Below are positions 1 through 40,406 of a stretch of 64,000 bases of DNA, one piece after another. Both the position numbers and the translations under genes were made by a program. Position 1 is the first letter of the stretch, and every line of letters starts with the position of its first letter. This DNA is from Struthio camelus (Eukaryota; Chordata; Aves; Struthioniformes; Struthionidae). The stretch lies in the NCBI RefSeq assembly GCF_040807025.1, contig NC_090942.1:62204911-62268910 (forward strand), read 5' to 3'. Below the pieces are notes generated by a model, which made no database searches, was not told the origin of the DNA, and saw only the letters and a list, made by a program, of their open reading frames with translations.

Positions 1-30
1 GAGAGAGAGAGAGGAGAGAGAGAGAGAGAG

Positions 31-73
<43 letters not shown>

Positions 74-170
74 AGAGAGGAGAAGAGAGAGAGAGAAGAG
101 AGAGAGAGAAGAGAGAGAAGAGAGAGAGAGAAGAGAGAGAGAGAAGAGAGAGAGAGAAGAGAGAGAGAGA

Positions 171-252
<82 letters not shown>

Positions 253-1754
253 AGAGAGAGAAGAGAGAGAGAGAAGAGAGAGAGAGAAAGAGAGAGAGAG
301 AAAAAGAGAGAGAGAAAAAGAGAGAGAGAAAAAGAGAGAGAGAAAAAGAGAGAGAGAAAAAGAGAGAGAAAAAGAGAGAGAAAAAAGAGAGAGAGAAAAA
401 GAGAGAGAGAAAAAGAGAGAGAGAAAAAGAGAGAGAAAAAGAGAGAGAAAAAGAGAGAGAAAAAGAGAGAGAAAAAGAGAGAGAAAAAGAGAGAGAAAAA
501 AGAGAGAGAAAAAGAGAGAGAAAAAGAGAGAGAAAAAGAGAGAGAAAAAGAGAGAGAAAAAGAGAGAGAAAAAGAGAGAGAAAAAGAGAGAGAAAAAAGA
601 GAGAGAAAAAGAGAGAGAAAAAGAGAGAGAAAAAGAGAGAGAAAAGAGAGAGAAAAAGAGAGAGAAAAAGAGAGAGAAAAAGAGAGAGAAAAAGAGAGAG
701 AAAAGAGAGAGAAAAAGAGAGAGAAAAAGAGAGAGAAAAAGAGAGAGAAAAAGAGAGAGAAAAAGAGAGAGAAAAAGAGAGAGAAAAAAGAGAGAGAAAA
801 AAGAGAGAGAAAAAGAGAGAGAAAAAAGAGAGAGAAAAAAGAGAGAGAAAAAAGAGAGAGAAAAAAGAGAGAGAAAAAAGAGAGAGAAAAAAGAGAGAGA
901 AAAAAGAGAGAGAAAAAGAGAGAGAAAAAAGAGAGAGAAAAAGAGAGAGAAAAAAGAGAGAGAAAAAAGAGAGAGAAAAAAGAGAGAGAAAAAGAGAGAG
1001 AAAAAAGAGAGAGAAAAAAGAGAGAGAAAAAAGAGAGAGAAAAAAGAGAGAGAAAAAAGAGAGAAAAAAGAGAGAGAAAAAAAAGAGAGAAAAAAGAGAG
1101 AGAAAAAAAGAGAGAAAAAAGAGAGAGAAAAAAAAGAGAGAAAAAAAGAGAGAAAAAAAAGAGAGAAAAAAAAGAGAGAAAAAAAGAGAGAAAAAAAAGA
1201 GAGAAAAAAAAAGAGAGAAAAAAAAGAGAGAAAAAAAAGAGAGAAAAAAAAGAGAGAAAAAAAAAGAGAGAAAAAAAAGAGAGAAAAAAAAGAGAGAAAA
1301 AAAAGAGAGAAAAAAAGAGAGAAAAAAAAGAGAGAAAAAAAAGAGAGAAAAAAAAGAGAGAAAAAAAAGAGAGAAAAAAAAGAGAGAAAAAAAGAGAGAA
1401 AAAAAAGAGAGAAAAAAAAGAGAGAAAAAAAAGAGAAAAAAAAGAGAGAAAAAAAAAGAGAGAAAAAAAGAGAGAAAAAAAGAGAGAAAAAAAGAGAGAA
1501 AAAAAGAGAGAAAAAAAAGAGAGAAAAAAAAGAGAGAAAAAAAGAGAGAAAAAAAGAGAGAAAAAAAAGAGAGAAAAAAAGAGAAAAAAAAAGAGAAAAA
1601 AAAGAGAGAAAAAAAGAGAGAAAAAAAAAGAGAAAAAAAGAGAGAAAAAAAAGAGAGAAAAAAAGAGAGAAAAAAAAGAGAGAAAAAAAAAGAGAGAAAA
1701 AAAAAGAGAGAAAAAAAGAGAGAAAAAAAAGAGAGAAAAAAAAAGAGAGAAAGA
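1..1754. repeat. 1.75 kb uninterrupted polypurine microsatellite
   Basis: Every base from the window edge to 1754 is A or G. The left 300 bases are mostly (GA)n with scattered GAA. From about 290 the unit becomes A5 followed by GAGAGA, then A6 (about 780-1080), and A7-A9 with shorter GAGAGA blocks from about 1080. The tract continues beyond the left edge. It lies in WASHC4 intron 24, so the pre-mRNA reads it as a long CU and U-rich pyrimidine tract. Such mirror-like polypurine DNA can form triplex (H-DNA). Length and unit pattern may be affected by assembly errors. Confidence 0.98.
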
Positions 1755-33915
<32,161 letters not shown>

Positions 33916-33979
33916 CACCGCCGCCACCCCGAGCGCCCCGGCAGCCGCTGCCCCCCTGCCCCTCCTCCTCTCCCCCTCC

Positions 33980-33986
33980 TGACTCA
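33980..33986. promoter_or_regulatory. AP-1-type TGACTCA word
   Basis: A palindromic TGACTCA about 65 bases upstream of the WASHC4 start codon, next to ETS and ZNF143 words. It may lie in the 5' UTR. Sequence match only. Confidence 0.4.
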
Positions 33987-33996
33987 GGGACACGAG

Positions 33997-34004
33997 ACTT
34001 CCTG
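33997..34004 (-). promoter_or_regulatory. ETS/GABP-like CAGGAAGT
   Basis: The minus strand reads CAGGAAGT, a match to the ETS-family core common in TATA-less housekeeping promoters, about 82 bases upstream of the WASHC4 ATG. Confidence 0.45.
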
Positions 34005-34021
34005 CCCCGCTCCCGCGCCGC

Positions 34022-34040
34022 GCACTCTGGGAAATGGAGT
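34022..34040 (-). promoter_or_regulatory. ZNF143/THAP11-type site in the WASHC4 promoter
   Basis: The minus strand reads ACTCCATTTCCCAGAGTGC, matching the ACTACAATTCCCAGAATGC-type consensus at 16 of 19 positions. It lies 107-125 bases upstream of the WASHC4 start codon inside the CpG island, in the promoter-proximal position usual for this factor. Confidence 0.6.
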
Positions 34041-34402
34041 CCGCGGCGGCGCTCGGGCCGCCGGCGCCGCCGCCTGGTGCCCGCCGCGGCCCCGCGGCGC
34101 TGACGGGGCGCTGCGCTGCCCTGCCACCTTCCCCGCCGCCGGCCGCTGCCGTCGCTTGGGCGCGGAGGGGCCCGTCCCCGAAGTAGGGCGGCTTTGGGAG
34201 CTTCTCTGCCCTTGCCGGGGGGTGCCCGGTCCGGGCCCGTTGTCACCTGGCGAGGAGAGGGGAAGGGGGGCGGCCGCGGCGGTGCTACCGCCTCTTCACC
34301 CAGCAATTTTCCCTGTCGCGTCTGTTCAGGCGCAGCTGCGAGGGGCCACCGCAGCGCTCCAGAGCCGCGTACTGGCAGTCACCAGCTGTGTGCAGGGCCC
34401 GG

Positions 34403-34408
34403 GTAAGT
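34403..34408 (+). promoter_or_regulatory. Strong plus-strand 5' splice site facing away from WASHC4
   Basis: CCCGG|GTAAGT is close to a perfect U1 site, on the strand opposite to WASHC4, about 490 bases upstream of its ATG. It would suit a first exon of a divergent non-coding transcript. No matching acceptor was assigned. Confidence 0.35.
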
Positions 34409-34547
34409 CTAGTATCGGTTAGAGAGTAGAGGTAACACCGCCGCTTTGGGTAACAAGCGAGGCAGCCGTTCAGGGCCATCAGCAGTGACGGCAGCGATGA
34501 CATGGCGTGAGAAGAATCTGAAGCGTCAACAGAAATGGAAGCGGCTT

Positions 34548-35458
34548 GAAAACCCTCTCGGTATCGAGAGGTATCGACACCGATATCAGTCGATGCTGAC
34601 CCATAGCAAAATTGGCCCAACACCGCAAGCTGTAGATGCCTCTCGGTATCAATGTCGGTGTCGGCTGACGCCAGCCAACAGAAAAATCAGCCCGAGACTG
34701 AAAGCTATAGATCCATCTGGAGAGGGAGAGGTATTGATGCCTGTCGATAAGGGTGGAAATCGAGAGGCATCAACGCATTCCCAGAACAAGAGGTATCAGT
34801 GTCGGTATGGGTCTATGCCAACTGATAATGAAATGAGCCCGAGACCAAAAGCTATAGATGCCTATGGACAGGAACACCTATCGATATCAAGCCCCATCGA
34901 CAGGCATGGAAATGGACAGGCATTGATGCCTCTCGATAGCGAGAGGTATTGATGTCGATTGCTGCCGACCACTAGCAAAATTGGCCCAAAAGCTATAGAT
35001 ACCTCTAAACATCGAGAGGTATCAATGCCTATTGATGCGGACAGTTATTGATACTTATCAATATTGATCCCTATAGACAGATATGAAAATTGCCAGGCAT
35101 CAATGCCTCTCAAGGTCAAGAGGTATCCACGTCAATATTGGTCCATGCTGACCAATAGCAAAATTGGCCCGAGACCGAAAGCTATAGATGCCCCTTGAGA
35201 TCAAAAGGTATCAATGCCTATCAATAAGGATCAATATCGATAAAGCTAGGTACCTATTGATAGTTACTATCAATACCTATTGATATCGATCCTTATCAGT
35301 TGGGATGAAAATCAACAAGCATCAATGGCTCTCGAGATCAAGAGGTATCAATGCTTATGGATGGGGCTCGACATCAATAGTTATTGATACCTATGGATAT
35401 CGATCCCTATCCTAGGGATGGTAATCCTCAAGCATCAATGCCTCTCGATAGCAAGAAT
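34548..35458. repeat. Palindromic TATCGAT/GAGAGG minisatellite
   Basis: About 0.9 kb built from recurring words: CTCTCGATATCGAGAG-like palindromes, GAGGTATCGATGCC variants, ATAGCAAAATTGGCCC (34604, 34974 and 35156 areas) and GAGACCGAAAGCTATAGATG (34628, 34703, 34850, 34990 and 35180 areas). Spacing of the last word is irregular (75, 147, 140 and 190 bases), so this is a degraded composite array rather than a clean tandem. A perfect hairpin CCTCTCG-ATAG-CGAGAGG sits at about 34929-34946. Copies near the island keep CpG; distal copies show TG or CA. Confidence 0.85.
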
Positions 35459-36150
35459 GGAATATTTTTTTTTTTAAGGAAGGGACTCTATTGTGGTCAG
35501 TATTGTCAAATAATCATAGTATAAATGTGTCCCCTCTACTCGCTGGCTTCTGTGCAAACTCCAGCTGTTCATACTTGGAGTTTTTTAAAGTCCCTACAAG
35601 TTTAAAAGCTTAATTGTGCAGGTTGATGACAACTGGCAGCAAATACAAGTACTTCTGAGGATATGGTACGTATGAACAGAATAGAATCACAGTTTATACT
35701 GGATTTAAAGGATCACATTCTATCTGCAGCCATGTACATACAGCTTTCATTGAACTCAGTAGAGTTGCTGTACATGTGTTCAAAGCAGGTTGTGTCTTTC
35801 AATTTTGAAAAATAAAATGATGGAAAACTGTTCTCTGCAATCCATATTTGCTTTCTTTGAAACAAAATATTGGTTCTTCTGACTATGGAAAACTGCACGT
35901 GAACAGAGGCTGTTACACTGCTTAAAAAGTAGTCACCGGGCATTTTGTTACCTTTCTCAGAAAAATGTGTCCTTGAATTCTGCAGGACAGTGCAAGGAAT
36001 AAACTTACAGAACTGGCACTATATAGGGCCTGCACTCCCCAGCATGTGAATTGAATTTGTAAAGATTAAAATACTGTACAGTTATTTGTTGCAAGAATGT
36101 GAGATCAACAAAATTGAGTATGGAGTAACCCAACTGATTGGTTTTCACAA
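35459..36150. other. Intergenic spacer
   Basis: About 0.7 kb of AT-rich sequence between the minisatellite and the CR1 element, with a T-run at 35466-35477. Nothing recognised. Confidence 0.6.
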
Positions 36151-36292
36151 TAGCCATACTGAAGAGTGCATTGAGCACAGCCAACAGAGGCAGCGAACAG
36201 ACGCAGCAGTTCGCGCAGAAGGGCGCCAAAAGGCAAAGAAGGCACCTCTCCATTTTGCACATTTTGCACAGTGGTGTGTCCTTCCCCAGGGC

Positions 36293-37364
36293 ATGGTCAT
36301 GACACGCTGCAGAGCACGTTCCCCAGTGGCTGCTGGAGGTGCTGCATCGGCTGTGTCTGAGGCCTCAACCCAGACAGACCCTCAGACAGCAGATGCAGCT
36401 CTGCAAGTGTCAGGCTGCAGGGAGTGCCTGGGGCCTCTCCGCGAGGCCTGGGCTGACAGTCAGCTCTCCTGTGTGAGGTGTGCTGTGGTTGACCAGTTGC
36501 GTCACCAGATCAAGGAGTTACGGGAGGAGGTTAGTAGGCTGCGTAGCATCTGAGAGGATGAGCGGGAGATTGACAGGGCGTTCTCGGAGACTGTTCAGCT
36601 CCGGGAGTCCCCTGCCCCCACTGCAGTGGAGTTGTCAGAGGGCTCTGTACCGTGTGTAAAGGTGCATCATAACGCTGTGGAAGAGGGCTGGAAGCTGGTG
36701 ACCTCTCGTAGAAGGAGAAAGGCTCTTGCTCCTCCTCAAGACTTACCCCTGAAGAACAAGTTTAGCACACTCCAAGCCGAGGAGGAGCTGGGCATGGCTC
36801 CAAGGGAGGCAACTGGCCTGGCAGACCCTGTGCCGTGCAGGAACCCCCGGAAGAAACAGCGAGTGATTGTTGTGGGTGACTCCCTGCTGCAGGGGACAGA
36901 GGCACCTATCTGCCGACCTGATCTCTTGTCCAGAGAGGTTTGCTGCCTGCTGGGGGCTCGAATAAGAGATGTCGTGGAAAGACTGCCAAGGCTTGTCCAC
37001 GCATCAGACTACTACCCTCTGCTGATCTTCCATGTGGGTTGCTAATGACACGAAAGGCAAATTGGAAACCATCAAACAGGACTTCAGAGCTCTGGGAATG
37101 GTGGTGAAGGGTCTGGGAGCCCAGGTTGTTTTCTCCTCAATCTTGCCTGTGAGGGGAAAGGACAGGAGGAGGAGTAGACGAGTTTTCCAAGTTAACAGCT
37201 GGCTGCGCCGCTGGTGTTGGCAACAGGGCTTTGGTTTCTATGACCATGGGACCCTGTTTGAAGATCAACAGCTGATGGGGAGTGATGGGATCCAGCTTAC
37301 CAAGCGGGGCACGCGTGTCTCTGCCAACAGATTGGCCAGCCTGGTACGGAGGGCTTTAAACTAG
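36293..37364 (+). pseudogene. CR1 copy B ORF1 (PHD-like Cys motif, coiled coil, SGNH esterase), disrupted
   Basis: ORF1 of CR1 encodes a nucleic-acid-binding protein with a cysteine-rich PHD-like part and an esterase of the SGNH hydrolase fold. Visible here: CREC and CVRC cysteine pairs, a leucine heptad segment LRHQIKELREEVSRLRSI, and the GDSL block VVGDSLLQG with its nucleophile Ser at 36881-36883. Disruption: a TGA right after the coiled coil (36551-36553) and a one-base shift at HVG(A)NDT near 37040, after which the frame runs to the TAG at 37362-37364. At the block expected to hold Asp-x-x-His, the sequence is DGIQ (Gln codon 37293-37295), so the catalytic His is missing. Confidence 0.85.
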
Positions 37365-37369
37365 GCAAG

Positions 37370-40312
37370 ATGGGGGAAGGGGAGTGGTATAGTGGCAGGA
37401 GAGTCAGTAAAACACCACTCAAGTCGGGATGCCTCCAGCGGGTGCATACAGCCAGGGGAGACAGCCTGGAACATGGCTCTTGCACCTCTCCTGGGAAGCT
37501 TGCATGCTTGACTGGCTCTCTGAAATGCCTGAACACCAATGCACGCAGCATGGGGAATAAACAGGAAGAGTTAGAGATCTGTGTGCAGTTGCAGGGCCAT
37601 GATCTCATTGCAGTTACAGAGACATGGTGGGATAGTTCACATGACTGGGATGCTGTCATGGATGGCTATGTGCTTTTTAGGGAAGACAGGCCAGGAAGGC
37701 GAGGTGGTGGAGTTGCTCTTTATGTGAGGGAGCAGCTAGAATGTATGGAGCTCTGCCTCGGGGTGGATGAAGAGCAAGTTGAGAGCCTATGGGTAAAGAT
37801 TAAAGGGCAGGGTAACATGGGTGACACTGTTGTGGGGGTTTACTACAGGCCACCTGCCCAGGAGGAAGTCATCGATGAGGCCTTCTACCGACAGCTGGAA
37901 GTAGCCTCACGTTCACAGGCCCTGGTTCTCATGGGAGACTTCAACCACCCTGACATCTGTTGGCAAGACAGCACAGCTAGGCACAAACAGTCAAAGAGGT
38001 TCCTGCAGAGGATTGATGATAATTTCTTGACTCAGGTGGTGGAGACGCCAACGAGGAGAGGTGCAATGCTAGACCTTGTACTAACAAACAAAGAAGGTCT
38101 AGTTGGAGATGTGAAGGTTGGGGGCAGCCTTGGCTGCAGTGACCATGAGATGGTGGAGTTCAGGATCCTACGAGGAGGGAGCAGGGCAATGAGTAGGATT
38201 GCAACGCTGGACTTCGGGAGGGCTAACTTTGGCCTCTTGAGGGACCTACTTAGGGGAATCTCATGGGGTAGGGCCCTAGAAGGAAGAGGGGTCCAAGAGA
38301 GCTGGTTAATATTCAAGCATCACTTCCTCCAGGCTCAAGAGCAGTGCATCCCTCTGAGGAAGAAGTCCAGCAAAGCGGGCAGGAGACTTGCATGGATGAG
38401 CAAGGAACTCCTGGCAAAACTCCAACAGAAGAAGGAAGTACACAGAATGTGGCAAAGGGGACAGGCCACTTGGGAGGAATACAGGGACGTTGTCAGAGCG
38501 TGCAGGGATGTGACAAGGAAGGCTAAGGCCCAGTTGGAATTAAATCTGGCAAGGGATGTCAAGGACAACAAGAAGGGCTTCAAGGACATCAAGAAGGGCT
38601 TCTTCTTCCTTTTGCTATCAATAGCAAAAAGGAAGACTAGGGAAAACGTGGGCCCGCTGCTGAATGGGGCGGGTGCCCTGGTGACGAAGGATACAGAGAA
38701 GGCAGAGTTATTGAATGCTGCCTTTGTTTCAGTCTTCACTGCTAAGGCCGGTCCTCAGGAATTCCAGACCTTGGAGAGGAAGGCTGGAGAAAGGAAGACT
38801 CTCCCTTGGTTGAGGAGGATCAGGTTAGAGATCTTTTGTCCAAAATTGACATCCATAAATCCATGGGCCCTGATGGGATGCACCCACGAGAGCTGAGGGA
38901 GCTGGCGGATGTTATCGCTAGGCCACTCTCCATCATCTTTGAAAGGTCATGGCAATCAGGAGAGGTGCCTGAGGACTGGAAGAAAGCCAATGTCACGCCA
39001 GTCTTCAAAAAGGGTAAGAAGGAGGAGCCGGGAAACTCCAGGCCTATCAGCCTCACCTCCATCCCTGGAAAGGTGATGGAACAGCTCCTCCTGAAGGTCA
39101 TCACTAAGCATCTGGAGGACAAGAAGGTGATCAGGAGTAGTCAGCATGGATTCACCAAAGGGAAATCATGCTTGACCAATCTGATAGCCTTCTCTGACGG
39201 GATGACTGGCTGGGTAGATGAGGGGAGAGCAGTGGATGCTGTCTACCTGGACTTCAGCAAGGCTTTGGACACTGTCTCCCATCACATCCTCCTAGGTAAG
39301 CTCAGGAAGTGTGGGCTAGATGAGTGGACAGTGAGGTGGATTGAGAACTGGCTGGATGGCCGAGCTCAGAGGGTTGTGGTGAATGGCGCAGAGTCAAGTT
39401 GGAGGCCTGTGGCTAGTGGTGTCCCCCAGGGGTCAGTGCTGGGTCCAGTCTTGTTCAATGTATTCATCAATGACCTGGAGGAAGGGACAGAGTGCACCCT
39501 CAGCAAGTTTGCTGATGATACTAAACTGGGGGGAGAGGCTAACACACCAGAAGACTGTGCTGCCATTCAGAGGGACCTGGACAGGCTGGAGAGTTGGGTG
39601 GAGAGGAACCTCATGAAGTGCAACACAGGCGAGTGCAAGGTCCTGCACCTGGGGAGGAATAATCCCACGCAGCAGGACAGGCTGGGGGGTTGACCTGCTG
39701 GAAAGTAGCTCTGCAGAGAAGGACCTGGGAGTGCTGGTGGACAACAAGTTGAGCATGAGGCAGCAGTGTGCCCTGGTGGCCAAGAAGGCCAATGGTCTCC
39801 TGGGGTGCATGAGGAAGAGTGTTGCCAGCAGGTGGAGGGAGGTGATCCTCCCCCTCTACTCAGCCCTGGTGAGGCCTCACCTGGAGTACTGTGTCCAATT
39901 CTGGGCTCCCCAGGACAAGAGAGACATGGAGCTCCTGGAGAGAGTCCAGCAGAGGGCTACCAAGATGATGAGAGGACTGGAGCACCTCTCCTATGAAGAA
40001 AGGCTGCGAGAGCTGGGCCTGTTCAGCCTGGGGAAGAGAAGATTGAGAGGCGATCTCATCAATGTCTACAAGTATCTGCAGGGGGAGTGTCAAGAGGATG
40101 AGGCCAGCCTCTTCTCCGTGGTGCCCAGCAACAGGACAAGAGGCAACGGGCACAAACTGAACCACAGGAAGTTCCATCTGAACCTGAGAAAAAACTTCTC
40201 TACTGTGAGGGTGACAGAGCATTGGAACAGGTTGCCCAGAGAGGTAGCGGAGTCTCCTTCGCTGGAGATATTCAAAACCCGTCTGGATGTGATCCTGGGC
40301 AATATGCTCTAG
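37370..40312 (+). pseudogene. CR1 copy B ORF2 (APE endonuclease and reverse transcriptase), two frameshifts
   Basis: ORF2 starts five bases after the ORF1 stop. The APE-type endonuclease comes first: LNTNARSMGNKQEEL, TETWW, MGDFNHPD and SDHEMVEF at about 37530-38160. The RT follows: [32 protein letters not shown] and catalytic FADD at 39508-39519. The C-terminal part ends [14 protein letters not shown]. The frame is lost by a one-base deletion near 38785-38790 (GCTGGAG-AAAGG) and recovered after an added G in the run 39684-39689. A 21-base tandem duplication (AAGGACAWCAAGAAGGGCTTC, two copies) at about 38563-38604 inserts an extra KGFKDIK segment. Confidence 0.92.
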
Positions 40313-40406
40313 GTGACCCTGCTTGAGCAGGGGGGTTGGACTAGATGATCTCCAGAGGTCCCTTCCAACCTAAATGATTCTGTGATTCTGTGATTCTGTG
40401 ATTGTG

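Larger units (their letters stand above)
36150..40406 (+). mobile_element. CR1 LINE, nearly full-length copy B
   Basis: A 4.2-4.3 kb CR1 with both ORFs and the 3' end. The 5' limit is approximate: ORF1 starts at 36293 and the GC-richer 5' UTR seems to begin near 36150. The 3' UTR has the GGTTGGA...TCCAACC inverted repeat and ends in (ATTCTGTG)3 plus ATTGTG. There is no poly(A) and no clear target duplication, as expected for CR1. Four lesions are visible: a TGA in ORF1 (36551-36553), a one-base shift in ORF1 near 37038-37042, a one-base loss in ORF2 near 38785-38790, and an extra G in the G6 run 39684-39689. It is therefore not autonomous as read. Confidence 0.95.

Noticed and set aside
34446..34952. 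Treating the 168-codon frame as a confirmed gene
   Set aside because: It runs through a degraded repeat, crosses a region without known relatives and has no supporting splice structure; kept only as a finding.
36086..36292. Upstream extension of CR1 ORF1 from 36086
   Set aside because: The frame is open by chance through flanking DNA and 5' UTR; CR1-like protein begins at the Met at 36293.
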